NCBI RefSeq assembly: GCF_014633365.1
Contig: NC_068352.1
Coordinates: forward strand, 17,579,310-17,643,309
Direction of reading: 5' to 3'
Source: Diospyros lotus
Lineage: Eukaryota; Streptophyta; Magnoliopsida; Ericales; Ebenaceae
DNA length: 64,000 nucleotides
The stretch's first letter is position 1; each line of letters begins with the position of its first letter. A model generated the notes under the pieces. That model was not told the origin of the DNA and made no database searches. It saw only the letters and a program-made list of their open reading frames with translations. The translations under genes and the position numbers were made by a program. Positions 1 through 11,730 of this stretch are shown piece by piece.

Positions 1-510
1 ACGAAGAAGTTGAATGGACAAAATTATTCCACTTGGTCATCTGCAATTGAAATTTGGTTTCTTGGATATGGCCTTGAGGATCATTTATCAAAGACCATTT
101 TAACTATTCCTGAGGGAGATCAACCTCTTTAGCGAAAGGTGGATGCATAGTTTCTAAGTTTATTGTGGTAGATTATTGAACCGACCTTGATGCCTATATT
201 TCGACCTCTTCGTGAGTGTAGTGCTCTATGGACTCGGGCTCGTGAGCCATATACGAGTGACATCACTCGTATTTATGATGTGATTGGTGCTTTGTCCAAT
301 TTACAACAGGCTGATTTAGATATGACCACATATTTGGGTAAGCTCCAAGCTTCCATTACCGATTTTAACAAGTTGATGCCCTTCAATACAAATATCAAGA
401 AACAACAGCAGCAGCGTGATCAAATGTTTATTGTACCTAGAGATCACTCAGCCTTTGCTACTACCCAGACTGATCATGGTCGTCGTGGGGGTCGTCCTGG
501 GGGTGGGAAT
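1..510 (+). pseudogene. Copia-1 gag, N-terminal part (broken)
   Basis: Plus-strand remnant of a Ty1/copia gag, the capsid-like protein. Frame 1 opens with KLNGQNYSTW, the conserved start of plant copia gag proteins, and stops at 130-132. Frame 187-510 continues with gag helices (DVIGALSNLQQADLDMTTYL). The piece stops at 510 because a gypsy LTR is inserted there. Gag resumes at 3267 with a zinc knuckle. The gag start codon and 5' LTR lie outside the window. One stop and one frame change show it is dead. The copia assignment is firm; the lineage is not determined. Confidence 0.8.
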
Positions 511-3266
511 TGTAACACCCCGCTCCAACCGAGCGGCGTTATAAATGCGGAAAACATCATCATGGATTTCGGGGATATATTTTTTTTCATAAATATATAA
601 TATAGCGTCTGTACGTATATAGTACACCAGGTAAGTTCCCAGAACAGAGAAGGGGGTCACAAAAGGACATACTTAAATACCAAGTCTTTCCTTAGCCAGA
701 ACTTTCTTAGACATGCACTTCCACTACATAACACTTAAATCCATAACTTTCCCGACAATCCCGATTACCTTCTCAGCACATCAAACTAAAATCATCAAGC
801 TAAGACAGGTAATATCATCATAAAACAAATGCGGAAGCTAGATCAAAACCTGATATGGTACATAACCGAAATCATTTCCTTCATAATATCCAAAACCGTA
901 CGATCGTCTAACATGACATCATCAAAATGAAAAGCATATAATCCAAAATACATGCTACGATCCACCTACAAGTTGCCGTCAATCCTCACCAATTCCTTTC
1001 CCTTTGGCACTGCTGTCTCCACCTAGAACGTTGAATATTCCAGGACAAAAGTCCAACAATTAGATGCTAAATCATCTAAGTGAGAATTCAAAAACATTTT
1101 TATGAATGTATGCAAGACATGAAACAACAGAAAATCATGACAAAACCCGGCCCAAGAGAATCCCACGCAGCACTTAACCCTAACCAGGGAAAATGCAATC
1201 TCTCTAAAGGCAACACAACTACATCGACACATTGGCAAAACACAGTCCTAGCTTAAAAGGGAGCAACGTCAATGCATGAACCCCGGGAATCACCCCGTCA
1301 TCATTACGTTCCCACTAAGAAGCTTAAGGAACACGTCAACACAAATTCTGGCCAAATGATGATCAACACCATCCTGGGAATCCACGTCCACATCAGAAAC
1401 AATACTACTGCACAAGGCATCTAGGGTGGTGCCTACTCGCAGCCCGCCACTTGCCAGTCCGGGTTGGTGTCCACTCTCAACCCCGCCATTTGACGATTCA
1501 CATGGGTGAATCCAAGTCGCAAAAGGGTATTTTCCCTTGGCATGCTTCCCGAGTGTTGTCACTTCAAGTGCCACATCATAAGTTGACATCCCATCCCATA
1601 TGAGAATCGTCAAGGCACCCTAACTAACATATAATCATCAAAAACCTATTTTTCTTACAATTTCCTTATTTTGTCCTTTTTTTGCCTCTAAAAATCCAAA
1701 TAAATATCTCTCAAACTATTTTCTCCAATCTTTCTTCACAACAAATCATAATAATCTATGAACTTTAAGAGAAAATTACTGAACTTACCTGGATGCTGCG
1801 TTTTCACGCAAAACAAGGCTGTTCGGTGCTAAAACCGAGACACTGGGAAGGCCAAACCCAAATATTTTTGCACAAGCCTCTAGAGCTTGATTTTAGAGAA
1901 ATTTAGCAATTTTTTTCACAATTTTTGGAGTCCGGACTTGCCCTCACACACCCCAACAAGTTGCTCCAAGCGCCCCCACTCACGGGGCCCAGCTAGTGCG
2001 TGTCCCATACGCGCCAGTCGTTTTCTTCCTCCAGCACGCCAGCAGCTCGCAACCCGCCTGGTTTTTTGGCCATATCTCCCTCATCCGAGCTCCGATTGAC
2101 CCCCCGTTTGAACTTATGGCTTCGTCTTTTCACCCTCTACCGGATAATAGCTTAAAATCCCACAAACGGATCCATTTTCAAACTACTCGAAGCTATTTTC
2201 TGGCGAAGCTCGTTTTTTCGACGAGGCTTTGGATCTCCCTCATCTCTCAACCAAAATGGCTCAAAATTTCCAGAATTGCTCCTCTAGACATGGGCAACAA
2301 AAGCCCCTTATCCGATTCTCCCAATTTATTCACAAACTCACGGATTTACAAAATTAATTTCTTCAAAGCATTCGACCACTTTTATTTATAGGCGACGCCG
2401 AGCTTCCAAACGCTCAAGGCTGCTTAAACCGACCCCTCTAAAGCTTCTACTACCCTTGGATCGACCCAATTGCATCAAATCCGACCGCAATGATGACTTT
2501 TGAAGCTTTCAAAATCCGGCCAAGAACTTGGTCGAAAAGCTTCCAAATCCGGCCAACCCAAGCTCCCTTGTCAGCCCAGACCCGACCCTGATGCATCCCC
2601 GACCCATTTGGCTCGATTCCCCACAGTCGGTAGGCCTTGGTCAGCGACCAAAAGCTGCTGGTCGGCCATGCCAAGTTGCTTCCAGCTTCATCTTTGCTAA
2701 ATTGCACTTTTGCCCCACCTAATTTTGTCTCTTATGCCTTGTCCCATTTTCACAAAGCCCCTGATCTTTCTCTAATTGCCAATACATCCCTCAAGTCCTA
2801 AAACTTCCATTTCCCCCTTGAAGATTCAAAAAAGTCGCCATCTCGACCTCCATCTAGCCAATTCGAAAAACTGCACTTTGGCCCGAATTTTCGTTTTGGC
2901 CGCAAACCCATTCGTTTCTTCCAAAAACCACTGAATGGTTGCTCTACATGCCAAATATGAACTTTCTCGGGGTTCCGTTGATTTTCTAGAAACCCCTTAC
3001 ATTAATTCAGTTTTACAGCCTATCCCGTAGCTACATTTTTAGCTGTACTGAAAACTATTTCTAATCCATTTTCTTTTGATGCCATAAATCATTTCTTGAA
3101 ATACTCGACAGTACTATATCATTTTCTTTAGGCATCTCGACTCCAGGGTACTCCCTGCAGTCGATTCGATTAATCTATCGGGCTATTCTAATACCTATTT
3201 TCCTCAAATCCCATTTTTCTAATAAAATACTCATTTCTCAATTACCCAAAGTTCTCAGGTATTACA
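511..3266 (-). mobile_element. Solo LTR of a Ty3/gypsy (Tekay-like) element
   Basis: A 2756-bp block bounded by TGTAACACCCC at 511 and GGTATTACA at 3266, so on the minus strand it starts TGTAATACCTGAGA and ends GGGGTGTTACA. Flanks are GGAAT (506-510) and GGCAT (3267-3271), a 5-bp target duplication with one mismatch. Copia-1 gag continues on the far side. I see no coding domain, primer-binding site or polypurine tract, so it reads as one LTR left after recombination. It shares the motifs GGAATATTC and TATGGCC with the other gypsy LTRs here. Short open frames inside are noise. The Tekay/Del assignment rests on terminal motifs only. Confidence 0.8.
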
Positions 3267-4335
3267 GGCATCCTCGGCCCCAATGCTCCTATTGTAATCA
3301 TCTTGGTCACACTCAAGAGACGTGTTATCGCTTATAAGATCGTCCACCTCAAGCAACCAGTACTGCTAACATGGTTGTTAGCGTTTCAGAGGGTTAAGCA
3401 TCTATCACACCCAGTGATTCCTCACCAGTGACTATCTCCAAGGGGGAGTATACTTAGTTCCTTAAGTTTCGGGCAACACAACAGGCCACTTCACCTATCA
3501 CATCCCTACTCACACTGGTAACCCTACTGCTTGCTTTACTAAGTCCTCTTCTCTTGGCCCATGGATTTTCGACTCCAGTGCCACTAATCATATGTCTGGT
3601 AATCGTTCTCTCCTATCTCATATTCAAACTTTGAAGTCTCTACCTCCTGTTACACTGGCTAATGGCTCTTACGCCTTAGTCACGGGTATTGACATAGCAT
3701 CACCCCTTCCTACTTTACCATTGTCATCCGTTTTACATTTACCATAGTGTCCCCTTAATTTACTTTTTGTTAGTCAACTCACTCGTAGTCTTAATTGCTC
3801 TATAACATTTTTGTTTGATTATGTTCTTGTTCAGGATTAGAGGACTAGATAGACGATTGGCACGAGGCTTGAGTCTTACGAACTTTACTATCTAGCACCC
3901 CCTACTTCATCAATGGCATGCACGACGACTACTTCCCCACTACAAGTCCATTGTTGGTTGGGGCACCCATCTCTACCCAATCTCAAGAAGATGGTTCCCA
4001 ATCTCTCTAGTATTTCTTCCTTAGAGTGTGAGTCTTGTCAACTTGGGAAGCATAGTCGTAGTTTTTTCCCGAGTAGAGTCAATAAACGTGGTAGTTCGCA
4101 TTTTTTAGCGGTCCATTCGGATGTATGGGGTCCCAGTTGTGTCAGTTCAAAAGAAGGTTTTTGTTATTTTGTAACCTTTATTGATAATTTTTCTCGAACT
4201 ATATGGCTATATTTAATGAAAAAGCATTCAAAATTGTTTTCTATCTTCATTACATTTTGTGCTAAAATTAGAACTCAGTTTAATATGCATATTCGTGTTC
4301 TTCGTAGTGATAATGCTCTTGAATATTTGTCTTCG
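3267..4335 (+). pseudogene. Copia-1 zinc knuckle, protease and integrase N-terminal part (broken)
   Basis: Continuation of Copia-1. A CCHC knuckle (C-SY-C-NHLG-H-TQET-C) lies at 3284-3325. A protease motif DSSATNHMSG lies at about 3571; the usual Gly of D-S-G is Ser. The GAG-pre-integrase/HHCC region (HCWLGHP ... CESCQLGKHSR) starts near 3950, followed by the integrase core with catalytic Asp in VHSDVWGP and a second Asp in LRSDNALEY. The open frame 3913-4356 runs past 4335 only because it reads into an inserted LTR. Several stops occur between 3330 and 3900. The integrase frame resumes at 37605, 33 kb away. Confidence 0.88.
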
Positions 4336-4682
4336 TGTCATGAACCTTGGAGATGAGCTAGGGTATGAAAGGAAGATCGAGAATAATAAGGGAAGAACTT
4401 GGGGAAGAGATCAGTTGGGAAGGAGAGAACAACAAGAAGATGAGGGAGGAGATCACCAAGAGAGAGAGAGAGGGAGAGAAATATTTGAGAGAAACAGAGT
4501 ATTCAATTCATTTTCAGCATGCCCTCTTCCTACAGCTGAGGCAATATATATATAGCCTTACTTAACTACCAAACAAAGCTCTCTAACCACATAAGCTACA
4601 AGACAAAAAGGGAAAAATATCCTAACAAACTATTGCAACCCTATTATAATGATGCCCTTCTATTGTTCCTTGGGCCATGATA
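4336..4682 (-). repeat. LARD-1 3' LTR
   Basis: 347-bp LTR. On the plus strand it starts TGTCATGAACCTTGG and ends CCATGATA (TCATGACA in the sister copies). It shares the variants ggagatgagc and tatgaaagg with the LTR at 37245, not with the LARD-2 LTRs, which pairs it with 37245. It carries a purine-rich GAGA stretch near 4450-4480 and TATATATATAG near 4544. Confidence 0.85.
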
Positions 4683-4699
4683 ATTCCCCCCTCCTTGAA
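4683..4699 (-). other. LARD-1 polypurine tract
   Basis: On the minus strand TCAAGGAGGGGGGAAT directly precedes the 3' LTR. The same tract sits at 31482-31497 in LARD-2. It would prime plus-strand DNA synthesis. Confidence 0.7.
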
Positions 4700-4700
4700 A

Positions 4701-5032
4701 GAGTTCTTATCCCCAATAACTTGCAACAAGTAGCCATTGCTTCATCCAATTCCCACCTTTTCTATCTGATTTATCTTTCCTCCTTTCTTTTTCTTTTTAG
4801 GCCTCTTCTTCTTCCTCGTTCTTAAATGTCCAAGATCAATCCTAGTCGTAATTTGGCCAAAAACTTCAATAAGAGTAACCTGATAGAGTTCAAGTTCAAT
4901 ACACTCACCTTCTAGAACAGCTGTCCAATCATGATCGGTCTCCACCTTAAGAACACAACCAGCCATTGGTTCATCCCACCCTGCAGTAGACAGCAACTTG
5001 GATTTTCCAATAGGAGTAAAAACCAACACAGC
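4701..5032 (-). pseudogene. LARD-1 coding remnant, C-terminal part
   Basis: Minus-strand open frame (ATG-to-stop part 4742-5029, 95 aa) with a very basic tail (RTRKKKRPKKKKKGG). The frame continues upstream of 5029 until the inserted element at 5033. The upstream part resumes at 11731: reading across, ...GKNTLA joins VLVFTP in frame once a short target duplication is removed. No known domain is recognised in this part. It is probably the 3' coding end of a gypsy-derived gag-only protein whose gag core lies at about 12,250-12,500. Confidence 0.6.
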
Positions 5033-7377
5033 TATAACGCCCCACTTTTCAAATATATAATGATGCTAAATACAAGCTAATATGGTATTCATTATATGCT
5101 AATAATGACCTCGGGCGCTATTGGAAACCTTTAATCAACGAAAGCGCTGGATCGAACCTGTAAGCTTAATAAAGGGGGTTTCCACTAGATTTTCTTCACA
5201 AGCACAAGTAATGCAAATGACTTTCAATACTCCAGAAAAACAAAACATGTCACTAGAGGTACAACAACTGTAGGACACTCACACACTAGGTAGCACGGAA
5301 ACAAAAATGGGAAACATTTCCGATACGAAACGGAAACACAAAAATGGCATTTTTCAAAAAAGTTAGGAAACGAAAAAGTGGGGTAAACTGTAATTTTAAA
5401 AAATATAGGGGTGTATGTGAAATTAATTTATAATTTATATGATATAAATAATATTAAGTTACAACTTGCAAACCCTAGAGTTACAGATCAAAGTTGCAGG
5501 ATTTTGGAGCAGCAAGAGAAGACCCATGCCGCCTCTCACCGGAGTGTTCTGCCACTGTCGCCGCCTATCTCGCCGTAGACGCATCGCCTCACCTCTCTCC
5601 CCATTCTGGCCACCGCCTCGCCTCTTACCCTCGTCGTTGAATGGTTCTGTTCGAATAACAATTCAAGATCCAGATTCGCTCCGCTATTCTTTCCTCTGTT
5701 CAATCTCAGCTGGGTTCTTTCTCGCCGTCTTTGGGGACGAAGTCGCAGTTTGGGTCTACGAATTCTGGCCTAAAAACCCCCAATTCTCTGACAACTGTCA
5801 CCATCCCTACTTCTAAAAACGAAGAAGACAGCTTGCTGAAGGTTTGGATTTGTCGCTGGAAACGCGTTTCTGGCCCATTTTTTTAAATTTCGAAATGGCC
5901 CGCAATTTTTCAAAAATTACACAAACGGCCCAAAAAAACATTTCGGGCCGTTTTTCACATTTTCAAAACGGGAAACGGTTCAAAAACACCAAAACGACAT
6001 CTCAAAGCCATTTTCGTGCTTCACAGCTCACACACACCTCTTACAACCATGAGTATCCTACTCGCTATTTACAATACATCATTTGGATTACAATGGTACA
6101 TAATGAAATAAAATCCAGAACTAGCTGCAAAACCCAAAGCTAGCCAAGCACCACCTCTTTGCCCTTGCTCAAACTGGAACCTGGATCACCTGACACGTCT
6201 AATATACCTGGGACGTCGAATATTCAAGGGGTATGAAACACCCGAGTTAGATTGCACCACTCTTTCGGCCATAACTCGGTCGTTTTAACTCCGATTCGAC
6301 CCCCGTTTTTTCCTATAGCTTTCTTTTTCCGTGCTTTACAGGATTATAAACTTAAATCGTACTTACCTCTGGGTTTTGGTGGCCTTTAACACGCTTTACG
6401 ATGCTGGCTCGGGAAACCCATCAAGGCTTTTCCTCCTTTGATTTCCGGCAACACTTCGACCTTTCAACACTTGTTTTCCTCTATTCAAACCCTTCCCCAC
6501 CAAGCCTTAATTTATAGAAGTGTTCATCCAATCCCATTTCGCCATTTACTACTTCAAAATCATGACTAATCATTGCTTTTTCCTTTTGGTGCCATGTGAT
6601 TTGTCCAAGTGTAATCTTGAGATTAAGCTCCATCATGCTTATACCACTTGTTGCCACAAGATTAGGCCACTTGGTATTTGAGATTTGAGTCTCATGATTG
6701 CTTTTCCAAGTGTCCCAACCCCATGGTGCCAAGTGTTATCTAGATTAGCCTTCATCATTACTTAGATTTTGAAAATTTAATTGTAATCACGACTCATCAT
6801 TTCTCCACCGTGTAGCACATCCCCAAGGTGCCAAGTGTCTAAAAATCATCACCCATCATTGCTTCGCCATGTGGCACATCCACAATGTGCCAAGTGTCTC
6901 ATTTTATAAACACATTTGGCCAATTATTTTTCACCACGTGTCTCGCCACCTCAAAGGAGTCATTATGCATCATCATGAGACCTTAGCTTAGCTTTCAAGT
7001 AACCCAATAGTTACTTCCCACATGTCCTTGAGGATAAGGTTTGGAGACTTTGGAGACTAAGCAAAGACTTAGAGAAGACAAAGACTTCAAGCAAAAACTT
7101 GGACTTGGACTTCAAAACGATCCAAAACTACATTTGATTGAAGTTTGAAATCCAAAAATATTTTAAAATTCATATCTTTTACACTAATTCCCAAGACTTT
7201 TGGTCAATTGCACTTTTACCCGAAATTCAATAATTACGACTTTGCCCTTGGCTCAGAAATGAACTTTTGCCTCAGGCTTCAATAATCCCTTGAAATGACC
7301 TATTTCCTCAAGTATCAGAACCAAATAGACTCAGGCATTACATCATATTTGATTCTAAAAAAATCTCGGATATTACA
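5033..7377 (-). repeat. Left (minus-strand) LTR of the inverted-LTR element
   Basis: On the minus strand it runs from TGTAATATCCGAGATT (at 7377) to GTGGGGCGTTATA (at 5033). It is 2345 bp, of which 749 are a later hAT-like insertion plus its duplicated target. By eye it aligns along most of its length to the reverse complement of 9339-11730, but lacks the counterpart of about 10,450-11,247 (junction near 6254). It duplicates a short piece of its start: two TGTAAT-type units about 35 bp apart, as in the right LTR. Confidence 0.88.
5287..6027. mobile_element. hAT-like non-autonomous insertion (741 bp)
   Basis: Flanked by a perfect 8-bp direct repeat TCACACAC (5279-5286 and 6028-6035), the hAT size. 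The partner LTR has an uninterrupted site (reverse complement near 11,470). Ends are imperfect inverted repeats: left TAGGTAGCACGGAAAC, right (reverse complement) GCTGTGAAGCACGAAAA. The centre is GC-rich with a coding look (5466-5816, 116 aa, Arg/Pro-rich) but no recognised domain. No transposase. Confidence 0.8.
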
Positions 7378-8752
7378 TCCCCCCCCCCTAAATGAAAATT
7401 TCGTCCTCGAAATTCCACCTCATTCCTCAAAATCATTGTGTCTCTAGAACACCTTCCCCAAGAGGTATTATTTCATTCCTCAAGACTCACATCAGGGTGG
7501 ATAGCATACCTGGCTTGGTGTGCCTCGTTTAATATGATTTTCCTTAACTCTTGGCATCAGGCACATAAATTCCATCCAATATCCACAGTCAGGGTTTTTG
7601 ACCCAGTCCCAATTTTCAACACGTGACCATACCTTCAAGTCTTCTAAAATAGCTTGCCAAGTCTGTTCATCAGATGAGAGCGAATCACCAGGCTAGTGAC
7701 GGAAATAGATGTTCCATCAGGAATCACATCCTATGCCACAGGCTAAAAAAACCTCCACTAATCCCCACTCTCGGGTCAACAGAACAGGCTCATTCCCGCA
7801 TCAGCCACCACGTTCACTTTCCCAAGGTGGTACTAGATCACACAATCGCAATCCTTCAAACTCCATTTATTGCCGTAACCCCACATCCAAGTCCCATGTG
7901 AGAACAAGCACCTCAAGCTTACACGATCCCCAAAGGCTTCGAAAAATTTTCCCTCTTCAAAGGCCAACTCTTCTCCTAGGTGCGCCAAAGCATGCCTACT
8001 ACTGCATCAGCTTGTATTACTAAGGTAAGATTCGGGATAATCAAATCAGAGCCAATTACTCACAATTCCTGGGGAGTACAACAATCTGCATATCAAACCG
8101 AAGGTCAAGTCGGTAACCAGAATAAAATGTCCATTCCCCAAAGGCCAAGTATGAGAACCGCAATCCCATGGCTTGCTATTATGAGAAAACACATTTTCTA
8201 AGCAAGCCACAACACCTCTCATGCCTACATCGGGGAAAACCTACCACTCATAGCTACAACTTATCCCGACCTACGTATGCAATTACCATTCCATCACCCA
8301 TTTCTCGAACTTTCGAATCCCCGAGCCCACTCAGCACATGATGCAGTAGTCACACTCCTGGTACCAACACTTTCTCATACTCGAATTCTCATGAGGAGAA
8401 CAAGTCAAATATCGGTCCACAAATACAATCACAAACTAATCTAAGTATGATTTGAACACCTCAATCATCAACTCACAAGGGTTACAGGTGCGTTTGCTAA
8501 CCCCAAATATCATTACTGACTTCTCATAAAAATTCGTAACAAGGTCTAGAGTAGTCTTGTTATATCTTCCTTTTCATTCTTAATTACATTCCTTAAAGTC
8601 ACAAACCATACTCAAGGTGACAATTAACACACATTAACACACAACTACCTAACTTACTATTTGGCATACTTTCTTTGGCCAAATTATAGGTTGATACATT
8701 TATCATCATTCCTTGGGTGATGTGAATAGGCTGACTGGGGACCGACTAACAC
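7378..8752 (-). pseudogene. Gypsy pol remnants, polypurine tract and 3' end
   Basis: Minus-strand internal region of the inverted-LTR element. A run of 12 Gs followed by ATGTAA lies against the LTR at 7378-7390; just upstream is TTTCGAGGACGAAATTTTCA, the usual 3' end of Tekay-type plant gypsy elements. Around 7480-7560 a fragment NEAHQARYAIHPD resembles the H2C2 zinc-binding N-terminus of gypsy integrase. Around 7790-7830 KVNVVADA matches the end of gypsy RNase H. The rest is full of stops and internally deleted. Plus-strand open frames here are shadows. Confidence 0.7.
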
Positions 8753-9338
8753 TTGCACAACCGCATTAAGGAGGATTCGTGGTACCTTGCACGACCGTCG
8801 AGTGTCATTAGCACATTTTCCCGTCAACTAGAACACACAACCTTGCTGCGGCTCTCAGCCTCCTTCGTTCGTCCGAGATTAACTGACTTCTCTCCTTTGT
8901 GGGCAATCCTTAGAGAAATGGCCGACCAGTCGACAGTTGAAAGACAGGGGTCCTTTCGAGCAATCTCGAGATATGTGGTCATTTCCTCCACAGGTATAGC
9001 ACCTTTGGTTCCCTCTTTCACAAGGTTTTCCCGGATGAAATTTTTGGCATATGGGGCAGTTCTCCTTGTTTTTGAAATTTTCTTTTTGAACCCCAAGATC
9101 ATGTTTTTTCCCAAGTTTTTTGTCCTTAGGTTCCTGGATTTCCGTCCTTAGGGCGTTCATTCGGTGGAGGTTGCTTTCCATGGTCAGGGCTTATGAAACC
9201 ACCTCTGCATAAGTGCATCCCCCTAAAGAGCTTAATGCTAGCTGAATTTCCAACTTCAACCCTCCAAGGAATTTTTGGGCTATTGCTTCCTCATCTAAAT
9301 TATAAATGGGCATGTACTTGATTAGCCGAGGATAAGGA
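8753..9338 (-). pseudogene. Gypsy gag C-terminal part with zinc knuckles
   Basis: Minus-strand gag remnant. Upstream of an ATG at 9181 the frame reads through IYNLDEEAIAQKFLGGLK-like gag sequence. The 100-aa frame (8879-9181) has CPICQKFHPGKPC and CYTCGGNDHISRDC, the latter a canonical CCHC nucleic-acid-binding knuckle, then a second degenerate knuckle (FNCRLVGHFSKDC, first Cys changed). The N-terminal gag is missing: the sequence is cut at 9338 by the first base of an LTR in the opposite orientation. Confidence 0.8.
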
Positions 9339-11730
9339 TGTAATGCCTGAGATTTTTTTAGAATCAAATATGATGTAATGCCTGAGACTATTTGGTTCTG
9401 ATACTTGAGGAAATAGGTCCTTTCAAGGGATTATTGAAGCCTGAGGCAAAAGTTCATTTCTGAACCAGGGGCAAAGTCGTAAGTATTGAATTTTGGGTAA
9501 AAGTGCAACCGACCAAAAGTCTTGGGAATTAGTGTAAAAGATATGAATTTTAAAATATCTTTGGATTTCAAACTTCAATCAAATGTAGTTTTGGATCGTT
9601 TTGAAGTCCAAGTCCAAGTTTTTGCTTGAAGTCCAAGTCTTCTCCAAGTCTTTGCTTAGTCTCCAAACCTTATCCTCAAGGACATGTGGGAAGTAACCAT
9701 TGGGTTACTTGAAAGCTAAGCTAAGGTCTCATGATGATGCATAATGACTCCTTTGAGGTGGCAAGACACGTGGTGAAAAATAATTGGCCAAATGTGTTTA
9801 TAAAATGAGACACTTGGCACATTGTGGATGTGCCACATGGCGAAGCAATGATGAGTGATGATTTTTAGACACTTGGCACCTTGGGGATGTGCTACACGGT
9901 GGAGAAATGATGAGTCGTGATTACAATTAAATTTTCAAAATCTAAGTAATGATGAAGGCTAATCTAGATAACACTTGGCACCATTGGGTTGGGACACTTG
10001 GAAAAGCAATCATGAGACTCAAATCTCAAATACCAAGTGGCCTAATCTTGTGGCAACAAGTGGCATAAGCATGATGGAGCTTAATCTCAAGATTACACTT
10101 GGACAAATCACATGGCACCAAATGGAAAAAGCAATGATTAGTCATGATTTTGAAGTAGTAAATGGCGAAATGGGATTGGATGAACACTTCTATAAAATAA
10201 GGCTTGGTGGGGAAGGGTTTGAATAGAGGAAAACAAGTGTTGAAAGGTCGAAGTGTTGCCGGAAATCAAAGGAGGAAAAGCCTTGATGGGTTTCCCGAGC
10301 CAACATCGTAAAGCATGCTAAAGGCCACCAAAACCCAGAGGTAAGTACGATTTAAGTTTATAATCCTGTAAAGCACGGAAAAAGAAAGCTATAGGAAAAA
10401 ACGGGGGTCGAATCGGAGTTAAAACGACCGAGTTATGGCCGAAAGAATGGGAAAAAGGGAAGCTGGCCAAAAGCAGAGGGCTGCGCGTGAGACCCTTCCC
10501 GGGGCGCGTGTAACCTCATGTTTTCTTGAAATTTTGCAACAATGACCCTTACTTCAATCCCCACACTTTCATGTAAAAATATTTGATGTTTACCTTACCA
10601 AAACTCATGTTTTGGCAATAAACAGCTTCAATTTGCGTGTAAACGGTATTTTTCGGTGAACCTGAAGGTGAGTGGTCTATGCATGCTTCTTTCTTCCTCT
10701 TTATCACTCTTGGTTTCATTTGTGGATGGTTTGTTGCTTACGTCTTATGTTTCCTTTGATTCGAGCATATCCTTTCTACTTTGTTGCTTCGAGTTTGACC
10801 ATGACGGCTTTCGTATGTGGCTTAGGGCTAGCATATCATATTCCTTCTGCTTTGTCATACAACATGTCATGGTTGGTGGCTGACATCTCATGTTTACTTG
10901 CTATGAGCATATCTTGCCCATTTTATACGCATCTAAATGGTTGTATATGTGGCTAATTGTTGGGACATCACGAGGGATCTCGTGCTCTTGCGATGAGCCA
11001 AGATCTCATACTCTTGCGGTGAGCTACCTTGATGATTGCGAGACATCACGAGGGATCTCGTGCTCTTGCGGTGAGCTACCATGATGACTGCGAGGGTGAT
11101 TGCAACCCTTGACCTTGTTACCACATTAGAGGTTTTATATTGACATGATTTTAGGAGATTTCGTACTTGTTTCTGCATATCTCCTGGCATAGCTGCATAT
11201 TGCTCTTGCATGCATTATTTCTTTTCTTGTACCACTCACTTAGATGTAACAATCTAACTCGGGTGTTTCATACCCCTGGAATATTCGACGTCCCAAGTAT
11301 ATTAGACGTGCCAGGTGATCCAGGTTCCAGTTCGAGCAAGGGCAAAGAGGTGATGCTTGGCTAGCTTTGGGTTTTCCAGCTAGCTCTGGGTTTTATTTCA
11401 TTATGTACCATTGTAATCCAAATGATGTATTGTAAATAGCAGCTAGAATACTCAAGGTTGTAAGAAGTGTGTGTGACTGTCCTACAGTTGTTGTACCTAT
11501 AGTGACATGTGTTTTTCTGGAGTATTGAAAGTCATATGCATTACTTGTGCTTGTGAAGGAAATCTATTAGAAACCCCCTTTATTAAGTTTTGGTTAAGCT
11601 TACAGGTTCAATCCAGTGCTTCCGTTAATTAAGGGTTTTCAATAGCGCCCGAGATCATTATTAGCATATAATGAATACCATATTAGCTTGTATTTAGCAT
11701 TATTATATATTTGAAAAGTGGGGCGTTACA
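9339..11730 (+). repeat. Right (plus-strand) LTR of the inverted-LTR element
   Basis: 2392 bp from TGTAATGCCTGAGATT to GTGGGGCGTTACA. It is the inverted partner of 5033-7377 and the more complete copy. It contains a coding-like shadow at 9975-10226 that is mirrored at 6481-6732, as expected of a repeat. Features include near-repeated blocks with gacacttggcac around 9800-9900, a G-box-like gacacgtgg at 9765, and tandem repeats near 11,000. Confidence 0.88.
10968..11092. repeat. Tandem repeat in LTR
   Basis: Units beginning gacatcacgagggatctcg and ending gatgaytgcga occur at about 10,969 and 11,042 (period about 73 bp). A partial unit (gatctcatactcttgcgg) lies within the first. The partner LTR lacks this whole region. 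Confidence 0.7.

Larger units (their letters stand above)
5033..11730 (-). mobile_element. Gypsy element with its two LTRs in opposite orientation (umbrella)
   Basis: Two related LTRs face away from each other's normal orientation: left LTR on the minus strand (5033-7377), right LTR on the plus strand (9339-11730). The degraded internal region (7378-9338) is minus-strand gag then pol, then a polypurine tract next to the left LTR. The left LTR is therefore the true 3' LTR, while the expected minus-strand 5' LTR is replaced by a flipped copy that starts exactly at its first base inside gag. Both outer ends are LTR 3' (U5) ends. Flanks acagc and gtgta give no clean target duplication. Confidence 0.85.

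Noticed and set aside
6481..10226. Two nearly identical 83-aa open frames (6481-6732 minus and 9975-10226 plus)
   Set aside because: They are the same stretch of LTR sequence in inverted copies; the match reflects the repeat, not a conserved protein.
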